A DNA stretch of 11,498 nt. Source: JBEKSX01 sp049516635. GTDB taxonomy: Bacteria > Bacteroidota > Ignavibacteria > Tepidaquicellales > OLB5. Below, one piece after another: positions 1-7,955 of the stretch. Where the stretch lies: NCBI GenBank assembly GCA_049516635.1, contig JBEKSX010000091.1:1-11498 (forward strand), in the 5' to 3' direction. A program made the translations under genes and the position numbers. The notes under the pieces are model-generated. The model saw nothing but the letters and a program-made list of their open reading frames with translations, ran no database searches and had not been told where the DNA came from. Positions within the stretch are counted from its first letter, which is position 1; each line of letters opens with the position of its first letter.

Positions 1-1191
1 TCATGGCAGGATATGAATGGTCATACTTTATCGGTTACTCTAGCCGCAGTACTTGCAGCTCATAACGGTATAACTGTTTTTAATTCCGCAGGCAATAATG
101 GACCTAATTCTTCACATAATACATTAAACGGACCCGCAGATGCAGATGATATATTAACCCTTGGAGCAGTAGACGCCTCAGGAACTGTTACAAGTTTCAG
201 TTCAGTAGGTCCGACTACCGATGCTCCTGCACGGATCAAACCGGATGTAATGGCTATGGGAGAAGGTGTCCAGACAGCTAATGGGAGCGGCACAGGATAT
301 AGCAATGGGGGTTCAGCAGGGACATCCTATTCATGTCCCCTGGCAGCAGGCGTGGGTGCTCTAATATTAAGTGCGAATAAATCTTTGACCCCGCTTCAGG
401 TTAGAGGGATATTAAGAAAATTTGCGAATAATACAAACAATCCAAATAATACTTATGGTTGGGGAATAATAAATGCCCAACTATCTGTAGATTCAGCAAG
501 GAAACTAGATAACCAACCTCCTGTTATTCTGCACACACTACCTTTTACTACCACTTCTAATACTGGTGTGATAACAATGAAAAGCAAGATCACTGACAAC
601 GGAATAATCAGGTTATGGACCAATCAGGCACCTTTGCTATATTTCAGGAAGAGTACGGATAACGGAATAACATGGACAGCTTACACAGCGGTTACAAATT
701 CATATATGAATCTTGATTCATTCTTCTTCCCGATAACAGGTAGTATAGCAGGGACCAAGGTGGAGTACTATTTTGCAGCGCAGGATATTGCTTTGCCAAA
801 TCCGTTGCTTGCAACCTTACCGGCAGGAGGAAGCGGAATAAATCCTCCCGGAACAACCCCACCGCCTACGAGATTCTCATATACTGTGGTTACAACCGGG
901 ATTTCAAGAAATAACAATGAAATACCGAAAGAATTTAAACTGTACAACAATTACCCGAATCCGTTTAATCCTTCAACAGTTATCAAGTTTGATCTTGCAT
1001 CTCAATCTCACGCCAAGCTTGTATTATATGATGTTCTGGGTCGGGAAGTTTTAGGATTAATAGATGAGAATTTAAAAGCAGGGAGCTATTCGATCGAGCT
1101 AAAAGCTGATAACCTGCCTAGCGGAGTATATTTCTATAAGCTTGTGACTGATTCCTATGTTGATACCAAGAAGATGCTTCTGATTAAATAG
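1..1191 (+). CDS. S8 subtilisin-like serine peptidase with T9SS sorting domain (C-terminal part, 5' truncated)
   Basis: This is the C-terminal 396 residues of a secreted subtilase; the frame is open to base 1, so the true start lies outside the window and the ATG at 13 is internal. The oxyanion-hole Asn is visible in NSAGNNG (codon 94-96) and the nucleophile Ser in GTSYSCP (codon 325-327). The catalytic Asp and His must lie upstream. After the peptidase domain comes a beta-rich extracellular segment (bases 520-890) with a VEYYFAAQD strand and a Pro/Gly-rich linker. Then follows a type A T9SS C-terminal domain with NYPNPFNPST, a LYDVLGREV strand and a VYFYKL...KKMLLIK end. By family knowledge this domain sends the protein across the outer membrane through the type IX system and is usually cleaved. 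The enzyme is expected to degrade external protein. The fold assignment is firm; the substrate is unknown. Confidence 0.93.
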   Translation, partial: SWQDMNGHTLSVTLAAVLAAHNGITVFNSAGNNGPNSSHNTLNGPADADDILTLGAVDASGTVTSFSSVGPTTDAPARIKPDVMAMGEGVQTANGSGTGYSNGGSAGTSYSCPLAAGVGALILSANKSLTPLQVRGILRKFANNTNNPNNTYGWGIINAQLSVDSARKLDNQPPVILHTLPFTTTSNTGVITMKSKITDNGIIRLWTNQAPLLYFRKSTDNGITWTAYTAVTNSYMNLDSFFFPITGSIAGTKVEYYFAAQDIALPNPLLATLPAGGSGINPPGTTPPPTRFSYTVVTTGISRNNNEIPKEFKLYNNYPNPFNPSTVIKFDLASQSHAKLVLYDVLGREVLGLIDENLKAGSYSIELKADNLPSGVYFYKLVTDSYVDTKKMLLIK

Positions 1192-1214
1192 AAATTTTTT
1201 CTAATTATACAACA

Positions 1215-1246
1215 AGCTCTAAAGTTTTGGCTTTAGGGCTTTTTTT
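1215..1246 (+). terminator. intrinsic terminator after the S8 peptidase
   Basis: A 10-bp stem (1215-1224 with 1231-1240, one G-T wobble) encloses a 6-base loop and runs into seven T residues (1240-1246). It begins 23 bases after the peptidase stop codon, as expected for a rho-independent terminator, and it isolates the peptidase from the carboxypeptidase gene downstream. Confidence 0.85.
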
Positions 1247-1325
1247 ATTTGTGCTTCGGAGGTTCGCCAGAAAACGTAGGACTTCACTTAGGGATAGTTA
1301 TTACAGTTAATTTATTATAAAAATA

Positions 1326-1354
1326 TTGTATTTTAGAGCTAACACCCCTAAATA
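1326..1354 (+). promoter_or_regulatory. candidate promoter for the M14 carboxypeptidase
   Basis: TTGTAT (1326-1331), a 17-base spacer and TAAATA (1349-1354) resemble a -35/-10 pair. The start of transcription would fall near 1361, leaving a leader of about 24 bases that contains AAGG at 1374-1377, seven bases before the ATG. The region is very AT-rich, so chance matches are easy. A promoter is needed here because a terminator lies just upstream. Confidence 0.3.
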
Positions 1355-1384
1355 ATATAAATTTATTCCGAACAAGGTAATTTT

Positions 1385-3064
1385 ATGAGGTATCTGTTAT
1401 CATTCGTATTTATTATCACTCTGTTAAACTCTGGTTACTCACAAACCCATCATTTTAAATTCTCAATAAATGAAAGAAGTGAATTGAATTATCTCACAAG
1501 GATAATTTCTATTGATAATGTTCGGGATAACGTTGTAGATGCTTATGCGAATGATGAAGAGTGGCAGGAGTTTGTAAAACTGGGATATAGTTATGAATCA
1601 TTTCCGTATCCCGAAAAACGTGAAGGTATCAAAATGACTGATAATCCTGCACAGGTATTGGATTGGGATTATTATCCAACACTGGGTGCTTATGTTGCTT
1701 TGATGAATTCTTTTGCAGCTAATTATCCGTCTCTTTGCACTATTGTCAATATAGGTACCTCAATTCAGGGAAGGCCGCTTCTTTTCGCAAAGATATCCCA
1801 TAATGTCAGCGTTCGAGAACCCGAACCTCAATTTATGTATACTTCGTCAATACATGGAGATGAATTAACCGGATATGTTTTGATGCTGAGACTCATTAAT
1901 TATTTTCTGACAGGCTACGGTTCTGATCCGAAAGTAACCAATCTTCTAAATAACGCTGAAATTTGGATCAATCCGCTTGCAAATCCGGATGGGACATTTC
2001 ACGGCGGCGACAGCACGGTAAACGGCGCGTGGAGATATAATTCAGCTTCAGTTGACCTGAACAGAAATTATCCTGACCCGGTAATGGGTCTTCATCCTGA
2101 CGGTCACTCATGGCAGCAGGAAACTATCAACTTTATGAACGTTGCAGCTTCGCACAGGTTCGTAATGAGCTGTAATTTTCACGGAGGGGCAGAAGTTGTG
2201 AATTATCCCTGGGATTCGAAATATGCGCTTCATCCTGATGATGCATGGTATATTCGCGTTTCGAGACAGTATGCTGATACAGTTCATGCTTATGCAGTAT
2301 CAGGCTATATGACCGATCTTAATAACGGTGTTACAAATGGCGCAGCATGGTATATTGTATATGGAGGAAGGCAGGATTATATGAATTACTGGCAGCACTG
2401 CAGGGAAGTAACAATAGAATTATCTCATACCAAGCTGTTGCCTGTAGCCCAGCTCCCGGCACATTGGAATTACAATTATCATTCATTCCTGAACTATATT
2501 CAAGCGTGCCTGTATGGTGTAACTGGAATTGTAACTGATTCTTTAACTGCCCAACCCTTAAAAGCTAAAGTATTCATCACAGGACATGATATTGATAGTT
2601 CCGAGGTATATTCAGATTCGATAACCGGTAAATACAACAGACCGATAATAGCGGGGAACTATAACATTACTTATTCTTCACCGGGTTATTATTCGAAAAC
2701 AATCAATAACATTCATGCAGCTAATGACTCTACCACAGTCGTTAATGTACAGTTGAGAAGAGATTACACATCTGTTACTCATAACGGGAATAATGTAGTA
2801 AAAAATTATAAGTTATTTCAAAATTACCCGAACCCTTTCAATCCTTCAACTATTATATCTTTTGAAGTGCCCTCAGCATCGTTTGTTGCCTTAACTATAT
2901 ATGATGCTGCAGGACGTATTATAGAAACAATAATAAACAAACCATTTACAGCAGGTCACTACGAGACCGAATGGAATGCTTCAAATTTTTCCTCCGGTAC
3001 TTACTTCTATAAACTTGAAGCAGGAAATTATACAGAGACCAGAAAAATGGTTTTGGTAAAATAA
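1385..3064 (+). CDS. Secreted M14 zinc carboxypeptidase with T9SS sorting domain
   Basis: A complete 559-residue protein. It opens with a Sec signal peptide (hydrophobic residues 3-16, likely cleavage near GYSQ). The peptidase M14 domain shows zinc ligands His157 and Glu160 in IHGDE, Arg227 in DLNRNYPD (substrate carboxylate binding), third zinc ligand His266 in NFHGG and catalytic Glu345 in TIELS. All active-site residues are present, so it should be an active metallocarboxypeptidase. Residues from about 378 (GVTGIVTDSLTAQPL) form a carboxypeptidase-regulatory-like beta-sandwich, as in M14 family members with a transthyretin-like module. The end is a T9SS domain with NYPNPFNPST and a final TRKMVLVK. 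It is expected at the cell surface or outside the cell, trimming C-terminal residues from peptides and thereby complementing the upstream endopeptidase. AAGG seven bases before the ATG supports the start. Confidence 0.95.
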   Translation: MRYLLSFVFIITLLNSGYSQTHHFKFSINERSELNYLTRIISIDNVRDNVVDAYANDEEWQEFVKLGYSYESFPYPEKREGIKMTDNPAQVLDWDYYPTLGAYVALMNSFAANYPSLCTIVNIGTSIQGRPLLFAKISHNVSVREPEPQFMYTSSIHGDELTGYVLMLRLINYFLTGYGSDPKVTNLLNNAEIWINPLANPDGTFHGGDSTVNGAWRYNSASVDLNRNYPDPVMGLHPDGHSWQQETINFMNVAASHRFVMSCNFHGGAEVVNYPWDSKYALHPDDAWYIRVSRQYADTVHAYAVSGYMTDLNNGVTNGAAWYIVYGGRQDYMNYWQHCREVTIELSHTKLLPVAQLPAHWNYNYHSFLNYIQACLYGVTGIVTDSLTAQPLKAKVFITGHDIDSSEVYSDSITGKYNRPIIAGNYNITYSSPGYYSKTINNIHAANDSTTVVNVQLRRDYTSVTHNGNNVVKNYKLFQNYPNPFNPSTIISFEVPSASFVALTIYDAAGRIIETIINKPFTAGHYETEWNASNFSSGTYFYKLEAGNYTETRKMVLVK

Positions 3065-3083
3065 TCGATTAAATTGGTTTATT

Positions 3084-3115
3084 AGCCGCTTCAATTTGAT
3101 GGAGCGGCTTTTTTT
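3084..3115 (+). terminator. intrinsic terminator after the M14 carboxypeptidase
   Basis: A 9-bp GC-rich stem (3084-3092 with 3101-3109, one wobble) with an 8-base loop runs directly into seven T residues (3109-3115). It lies 20 bases past the stop codon. Confidence 0.9.
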
Positions 3116-3153
3116 GTCTTGTATTGTACAGGTTTATCTTTTTAAATTTGGAA

Positions 3154-4137
3154 ATGGAGAATATAACAAATCATATTTCGAAAAGCTTCAAATTCTTTGC
3201 AGACCATTTGATAGATTATGCGGGATTATTTCCGCCTGCCAGCCTGGATCTAAGTACTGCTTTTGGTAATTATTTATCCTATCTCAAAAAACCGAACAGC
3301 TGGATGCTGTCGAGGTTCATTATTCCTGCCAGGAGATTGCCCGAACTATCATCTATTATTAAAGAAGAAAGGATAGATTTTGACCAAATCGTAACTTTTT
3401 CTGTTCTTGGTTCAGGCGGGGTTGATGAAATGGGTTTTTTCAACGGGCTTAAGAATGATATCGATTATATAGAGTCCTTCGAGCAGAAATTAGGAAATAA
3501 GGTAGAGATAGAGGTCTATGACGTACGTCTTCCTGCCGACCTGCAGGGTGACCCGGATGTAAAAAGCATCAGGCAGTTTATTGACCATCACTACAGGATG
3601 TTCGAAAGCGGTCTGGATCATCCGGTAAAAGTATTTTATGAGGTTAATCCGGATATAAACCTGCAGAAGATTATTAAAGCTGTCTGGTATCACAACAAAT
3701 TTGAACGGGTCACCGGTTATAAGCTTCGTACAGGCAGGGCTGATGTATCTGCAATTCCATCGGCGGAAATGATAGCTGATGCAATAGATGTTTGCAGGCA
3801 ATACGAAGTCCCGATGAAATTTACTGCCGGTTTGCAGCAGCCTATCAGACATTATGATGAGAGTCTGAAAACTAAATTGCACGGTTTTATAAATGTTTTC
3901 AGCGCGGGAATTTTTGCTTACTGCCATAATATATCGGGTGATCTTATTCTTGAGATGATTGATGATGAAGACCCCGATGATTTTACGTTCAAAGAAAATT
4001 CCTTCGCATGGAAGAATTTATATATCCTTCCTGACGAGGTAAAAAGAGCCAGGAACAAATTCATGATATCATTCAGCAGCTTCAGCCTGGATATGCTGCT
4101 GGAAGACCTGAGTTCGATAAAATTATACAATCTGTGA
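3154..4137 (+). CDS. Conserved protein of unknown function (DYAGLFPPA / KLRTG / TAGLQQPIR type)
   Basis: I place the start at ATG 3154 (327 residues). An in-frame TTG at 3124 would add ten residues of poor character (YRFIFLNLE) and sits against the upstream terminator. There is no signal peptide or membrane segment, so the protein is probably cytoplasmic. Motifs look like conserved blocks: DYAGLFPPA (21-29), a WMLSRF...PARRL block (50-61), GYKLRTG (188-194), KFTAGLQQPIRH (222-233), HGFINVF (243-249) and a closing ARNKF.ISFSSFS segment. I have the impression of a widespread family annotated only as hypothetical, but I cannot name a domain. The alternation of hydrophobic strands and helices is compatible with a TIM barrel, with KLRTG and TAGLQQPIR on loops; this is inference. 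Terminators on both sides suggest a single-gene transcript. Confidence 0.85.
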   Translation: MENITNHISKSFKFFADHLIDYAGLFPPASLDLSTAFGNYLSYLKKPNSWMLSRFIIPARRLPELSSIIKEERIDFDQIVTFSVLGSGGVDEMGFFNGLKNDIDYIESFEQKLGNKVEIEVYDVRLPADLQGDPDVKSIRQFIDHHYRMFESGLDHPVKVFYEVNPDINLQKIIKAVWYHNKFERVTGYKLRTGRADVSAIPSAEMIADAIDVCRQYEVPMKFTAGLQQPIRHYDESLKTKLHGFINVFSAGIFAYCHNISGDLILEMIDDEDPDDFTFKENSFAWKNLYILPDEVKRARNKFMISFSSFSLDMLLEDLSSIKLYNL

Positions 4138-4142
4138 TCACA

Positions 4143-4173
4143 GACCTCAGAGGTCAGAAAGATCTCTGAGGTC
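4143..4173 (+). terminator. hairpin terminator after the unknown protein
   Basis: A 13-bp stem (4143-4155 with 4161-4173, one G-T wobble) closes a five-base AGAAA loop, six bases after the stop codon. The following stretch (GTTTCATTTTATTCTTTTT) is T-rich but interrupted, so termination may be less sharp than at the two terminators upstream. The left arm is itself a palindrome (GACCTC A GAGGTC). Confidence 0.65.
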
Positions 4174-4202
4174 GTTTCATTTTATTCTTTTTCCCTTCTC
4201 AA

Positions 4203-4231
4203 TTGATTTAATTTTTTTTAAAACTTATTTT
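4203..4231 (+). promoter_or_regulatory. candidate promoter for the helicase gene
   Basis: TTGATT (4203-4208), a 17-base spacer and TATTTT (4226-4231) give a plausible -35/-10 pair in the only gap upstream of the helicase. Transcription would start near 4238, giving a leader of about 75 bases that includes the hairpin at 4265-4282. The AT-rich context makes this tentative. Confidence 0.3.
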
Positions 4232-4264
4232 AGAATAGTTAACTTAAAATACATCAATTTTACT

Positions 4265-4282
4265 ATCCCGCTCTTGCGGGAT
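4265..4282 (+). promoter_or_regulatory. GC-rich hairpin in the helicase leader
   Basis: A perfect 7-bp stem ATCCCGC/GCGGGAT with a TCTT loop sits 31 bases before the helicase ATG. TTGTTT and more T-rich sequence follow, so it could act as a weak terminator or attenuator. It is too far from the previous gene (128 bases) and follows another hairpin, so it is not simply that gene's main terminator. It may also be a dispersed hairpin element. Function is inferred only from shape and place. Confidence 0.5.
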
Positions 4283-4313
4283 TGTTTATCTTATTCTCTG
4301 AATCCGCAAATAG

Positions 4314-6524
4314 ATGCCTGACATTCTTAAAGATTTAAATAAAGAACAAAGAAAAGCCGTAGAACAGGTGGACGGACCGTGTCTGATAGTTGCCGGGGCA
4401 GGCAGCGGTAAAACTCGTGTGCTGACATATAAAATAGCTTATCTAATAGAGTCAGGTATAAGTCCTTTCGAGATACTTGCTCTTACTTTCACTAATAAGG
4501 CCGCTAATGAAATGAAGGAGAGAATTTATAAGCTCGTGGGTTCTAATGCAGGCAGTATCTGGATGGGAACATTTCATTCTATATTTGCAAGGATTCTCCG
4601 CTGGGAAGGACATTATATAGGATTCGACCGGAACTTCTCTATCTATGATGAACAGGATAGTAAGAAGCTTGTTGAAGATACAATGAAGTCTTTGAGAATA
4701 GGTTCGGATAACATAAAGCCCGAATCTATTCTTGGAGTGATCAAATCTCTGAAGAATAAGCTCATACTTCCCGATGAATATGCGGCTTCAGCCGGTAATC
4801 CTTTCGAAAAAGCTGCAGCAAAGGTTTACGGTGAATACCAGAAAACACTGTTCAAGAACAATGCTATGGATTTCGATGACCTTCTTATCAATCCGATCAT
4901 ACTATTCAATAATAATAAAGATGTTCTTTCTAAGTACCAGAACAGGTTCAAGTTTGTTCTTGTAGATGAATTTCAGGATACGAACGTTGCCCAGTATCGT
5001 ATTGTAAAAATGCTTTCCGAAGTGCACGGCAATATTACGATCGTCGGAGATGATGCTCAGAGCATCTACCGCTGGCGTGGTGCGGAGATCGAGAACATAC
5101 TCCGTTTTGAATCGGATTTTCCCGAATGCAAAGTTTTCAAGCTTGAGCAGAACTACCGTTCGACCAAAAAAATATTATCTCTTGCAGATGAAGTAATAAA
5201 GAACAATAAAAAGCAGCTGCAAAAGACTTTGTTCACAAATAATTCTGAAGGAGAAAATGTTGTACTTTCAGAAGTTCTCTCTGATAAAGATGAGAGCCAG
5301 CTTATTGTAAAACAGATCGTGAACGAGAGCCGCCATCTTAAGCTGAATTTCAAAGACTTTGTAGTACTTTACCGCACCAACGCGCAATCCAGAACAGTAG
5401 AGGATGCGCTAAGGAAGAATTCCATACCGTATATTATAGTCGGAGGAGTGAAATTCTACCAGCGTAAGGAAATAAAGGATGTGCTTTCCTATCTAAAAAT
5501 ACTTGTTAACCCTAAGGATGATGAAGCAATGACAAGAGTGTTGATGCTGAGGGAGGGCATTGGTGAGCAAACGGTGGAAAGGTTGAAGAGAATCAGTAAA
5601 GAGAGAAATTTATCCCTTTGTGAGTCTCTTTTTGCAGTTTTTGAACGAAAAAGTGACCCTAAGGGAAAACCAACCAGGATAAACACGGAGCTTGAGAACC
5701 TCGCGAACCTGATAGAAAAATACATGCAGGTAAAGAACGAGTTTTCCCCGAGCGAACTGGCACGAAGCATAGTGGATGAGATAGGTGTAATTAGACAGTA
5801 CAGGAACGAAGGAACCGAAGAAGGGATGGAAAGGATGTATAATGTCCAGGAATTGCTTTCAGGAATATCTGAATATACTGATGTAAATAAGAAGCCCACC
5901 CTTGAAGGCTTCCTTCAGGAAGTGAGCCTTGTAACGGATATTGATACGTACGATGATAAAAAAAATGCTGTAACACTGATGACGATCCACTCGGCTAAAG
6001 GGCTGGAATATCCTGTAGTCTTTATCACAGGACTCGAGGAAGGTCTATTCCCTCTGATAAGTTCTACATTGACACAGGAAGAACTTGAAGAAGAAAGAAG
6101 ATTGTTCTATGTTGCCATAACACGTTCAATGAAAAAATTGTTTATGATCTATGCCCTGCAAAGATACAGGTTCGGCACAATGACATACCAGATGAAATCC
6201 AGGTTCCTGAATGAAATTGATCTTGAGAAGCTCGACTATAACAAACTCAGGTCGTCCAGGAGCAAGAAAACAAGGACCGTTGAGATAGAAGGCAGTTCTA
6301 TCAGGTATGAGTATTACGAAGATGAAGTGCCAGGGGACGATGATAAATTTATTTTCCAGGAAACAGGGATAAAAAAAGGAAGCATTGTATATCACAATAA
6401 TTTCGGCAAGGGAAAAGTGATTGAATTATCTGGTAAGGGCGATTCCAAGAAAGCACAAATAGATTTTGATAAAGTTGGTGTGAAGAACATCATTCTTAAG
6501 TATGCTAACCTAAGAGTAACATAA
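4314..6524 (+). CDS. pcrA: UvrD/PcrA-type superfamily 1 DNA helicase
   Basis: A 736-residue ATP-dependent 3'-5' DNA helicase, full length for PcrA/UvrD. Motifs in order: Q motif LNKEQRKAVE (8-17), Walker A GAGSGKT (28-34), Ia LTFTNKAANEMKERI, Ib GTFHSIFARIL, Walker B VDEFQDT (about 217-223), III GDDAQSIYRWRG (about 244-256), IV QNYRST (about 279), V TIHSAKGLE (about 557), VI FYVAITRS (about 598-605). The C-terminal 50 residues (GSIVYHNNFGKGKVIEL...) match the Tudor-like domain by which PcrA/UvrD contacts RNA polymerase. This points to PcrA/UvrD rather than Rep, with roles in nucleotide-excision repair, replication restart and clearing stalled polymerase. The ATG at 4314 gives the normal N-terminus just before the Q motif, although no Shine-Dalgarno sequence precedes it. 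Whether pcrA or uvrD is the better symbol cannot be decided here. Confidence 0.96.
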   Translation: MPDILKDLNKEQRKAVEQVDGPCLIVAGAGSGKTRVLTYKIAYLIESGISPFEILALTFTNKAANEMKERIYKLVGSNAGSIWMGTFHSIFARILRWEGHYIGFDRNFSIYDEQDSKKLVEDTMKSLRIGSDNIKPESILGVIKSLKNKLILPDEYAASAGNPFEKAAAKVYGEYQKTLFKNNAMDFDDLLINPIILFNNNKDVLSKYQNRFKFVLVDEFQDTNVAQYRIVKMLSEVHGNITIVGDDAQSIYRWRGAEIENILRFESDFPECKVFKLEQNYRSTKKILSLADEVIKNNKKQLQKTLFTNNSEGENVVLSEVLSDKDESQLIVKQIVNESRHLKLNFKDFVVLYRTNAQSRTVEDALRKNSIPYIIVGGVKFYQRKEIKDVLSYLKILVNPKDDEAMTRVLMLREGIGEQTVERLKRISKERNLSLCESLFAVFERKSDPKGKPTRINTELENLANLIEKYMQVKNEFSPSELARSIVDEIGVIRQYRNEGTEEGMERMYNVQELLSGISEYTDVNKKPTLEGFLQEVSLVTDIDTYDDKKNAVTLMTIHSAKGLEYPVVFITGLEEGLFPLISSTLTQEELEEERRLFYVAITRSMKKLFMIYALQRYRFGTMTYQMKSRFLNEIDLEKLDYNKLRSSRSKKTRTVEIEGSSIRYEYYEDEVPGDDDKFIFQETGIKKGSIVYHNNFGKGKVIELSGKGDSKKAQIDFDKVGVKNIILKYANLRVT

Positions 6525-6579
6525 TCATTCTATAATAGAGGATTTAGCCGTTAAATAAAAAACATATTCATAAATCATC

Positions 6580-7074
6580 ATGGCAATGAACTCATTCGAT
6601 ATTGTATCCGAAATAAACTGGCAAGAAATTGACAATTCCATCAACCAGACACGTAAAGAGATCCAGCAAAGGTACGATTTTAAGGGCTCTAAATGTGCCA
6701 TCGAGATGAACCAGAAGGATAAAAATATCACTATATTAGGTGATGACGATTACAAAGTAAGATCAGTGCTGGATATCTTTCAAACCAAATGTGTTAAAAG
6801 GTCCGTTCCCCTGAAAGCATTCAAATATAAACAGCCTGAATCCGCTTCGGGAGGTACTTTAAGACAGGTTATAGATGTCCAGCAGGGGATAAGCATGGAC
6901 AATGCAAGGTTAATAGTTAAAATGATAAAAGGTACAAAATTAAAAGTTCAGGCAGCGATCCAGGATGAACAGGTAAGGGTTTCCAGTAAAAGTAAAGATG
7001 ATCTTCAAAAGATAATTGAGATGATTAGAAATGCCGAATTGGATTTCGCTGTGCAATTTGTCAATTATAGGTAG
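6580..7074 (+). CDS. yajQ: YajQ family nucleotide-binding protein
   Basis: A 164-residue protein of the YajQ (UPF0234) family, whose E. coli member has a similar length. The N-terminal signature SFDIVSEINWQEIDNSINQ and the RYDFKGS block (32-38) are diagnostic, as are the ISMDNARLIVKMIKGTKLKVQAAIQ segment and the DDLQ.IIEMIRNAELDFAVQFVNYR end. The fold is two ferredoxin-like domains. Known members bind nucleic acid or nucleotides, and a Xanthomonas homologue is a cyclic-di-GMP-responsive effector; no such role can be shown here. It is cytosolic. Start codons at 6580 and 6586 (MAMNSF) are both possible and differ by two residues. It follows the helicase stop by 55 bases without a terminator, and it precedes the amidase gene by 20 bases, so co-transcription with both is likely. 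Confidence 0.95.
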   Translation: MAMNSFDIVSEINWQEIDNSINQTRKEIQQRYDFKGSKCAIEMNQKDKNITILGDDDYKVRSVLDIFQTKCVKRSVPLKAFKYKQPESASGGTLRQVIDVQQGISMDNARLIVKMIKGTKLKVQAAIQDEQVRVSSKSKDDLQKIIEMIRNAELDFAVQFVNYR

Positions 7075-7094
7075 CAATCGTAAAATGATTAAAG

Positions 7095-7856
7095 ATGACA
7101 TATAAATTCATAAATATATTAATCATTATTTCTTTCTCCCTGATATTTAATTCTACGGTAATATCTGCTGATAAGCTCGATGTCATAGTCATAGATGCGG
7201 GGCATGGAGGAAAAGACCCTGGGACTATTGGTCTAAAAGGTACAAAAGAAAAAGATATTAACCTTGCTATTGCCATCAAGCTTGGTGAACTCATACAGCA
7301 AAGGTATCCCGAAATGAAGGTCATCTATACCCGCACGAAGGATGAGTTTATTGAAGTACATGAAAGAACCCTGATTGCCAATAACAACAGAGCAAAATTA
7401 TTTATAAGTATCCATGCTAACCACAAGAAAGAGGAAGAATCCGAAAAGAACGGATTTGAGATCTATATGCTTAATCCGGATAAGTTATCTGAGGCAGTTG
7501 CAATTACTCAAAAAGAGAATTCGCTTATCAAATTTCAGCAATATAATGCAGACACAACCGACTCTTATATTTACTATTCGCTTGTCCAGAACGGTTTTCT
7601 AAAATTCTGTGAATACCTGAGCTCTTCGCTTGAGATAAACCTTATTAATACAACCGAACTTGCTTCCAGGGGGGTTATGCAGGCTGGGTACTGGGTTCTT
7701 CTGGCTGCTTCAATGCCGTCTGTTCTAGTTGAAACCGGGTACATTTCCGATGAAAATGATGAAAAATACTTATCTTCAGGGGTGGGACAGTTAAACGTTG
7801 CAAAAGCCCTCTTTGGAGGGTTTAATACATATAAAATGTTATACGAAACGAACTAA
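7095..7856 (+). CDS. Secreted N-acetylmuramoyl-L-alanine amidase (Amidase_3)
   Basis: A 253-residue zinc amidase that cleaves the bond between N-acetylmuramic acid and L-alanine in peptidoglycan. A Sec signal peptide covers residues 1-25 (hydrophobic 6-19, cleavage probably near VISA). The catalytic domain starts at once after it. Zinc ligands are His37 (DAGHGGKD), Glu52 (KEKDINL) and His107 (SIHANH), with catalytic Glu213 in VLVETGYISDENDE. The core is therefore complete. The stretch between His107 and Glu213 (about 115-200) is an insertion that in AmiC-type enzymes can carry a regulatory helix; whether it does so here is inferred. There is no AMIN or LysM domain, so targeting must come from partners. 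It would act in the periplasm on cell separation or wall turnover. It appears co-transcribed with yajQ. Confidence 0.95.
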   Translation: MTYKFINILIIISFSLIFNSTVISADKLDVIVIDAGHGGKDPGTIGLKGTKEKDINLAIAIKLGELIQQRYPEMKVIYTRTKDEFIEVHERTLIANNNRAKLFISIHANHKKEEESEKNGFEIYMLNPDKLSEAVAITQKENSLIKFQQYNADTTDSYIYYSLVQNGFLKFCEYLSSSLEINLINTTELASRGVMQAGYWVLLAASMPSVLVETGYISDENDEKYLSSGVGQLNVAKALFGGFNTYKMLYETN

Positions 7857-7904
7857 TGAAGCACAGGAAACATTAATTGACCTTTCCGATACATGCTATT
7901 CGTA

Positions 7905-7936
7905 TTTGAAAATACTAAGATAATATGTTATATTTA
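7905..7936 (+). promoter_or_regulatory. candidate promoter for the lipoprotein gene
   Basis: TTGAAA (7906-7911), 17 bases and TATATT (7929-7934) form a good sigma70-like pair. The same bases also fit the Bacteroidota pattern (TTTG, about 20 bases, TAnnTTTG) except for the last position (TTTG 7905-7908; TATATTTA 7929-7936). The start would be near 7941, about 15 bases before the ATG. It lies in the 99-base gap after the amidase gene, which has no clear terminator. Confidence 0.45.
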
Positions 7937-7955
7937 AAGAAATAATTTAACTAAA

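Noticed and set aside
1251..1325. Stretch between the S8 terminator and the M14 promoter candidate, checked for a small RNA or riboswitch
   Set aside because: No stable paired structure or known riboswitch core was seen.
3119..3150. Perfect Bacteroidota-type -7 motif TAAATTTG (3143-3150) with TTG 21 bases upstream, before the unknown gene
   Set aside because: Transcription would start at or after the chosen ATG (3154). It would work only if the message were leaderless, so I did not list it as a promoter.
3490..3927. 145-codon minus-strand open frame inside the unknown gene
   Set aside because: No protein-like motif is seen, and the plus-strand frame has conserved-looking blocks through the same region.
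4132..4143. 12-base perfect palindrome CTGTGATCACAG over the stop codon of the unknown gene
   Set aside because: It looks like a CRP-type TGTGA/TCACA site but lacks the six-base spacer, and it lies at the end of a gene. Probably chance next to the terminator.
6531..6536. Exact TATAAT between the helicase and yajQ
   Set aside because: No -35-like sequence lies at 16-18 bases upstream, and such hexamers are common in AT-rich gaps.
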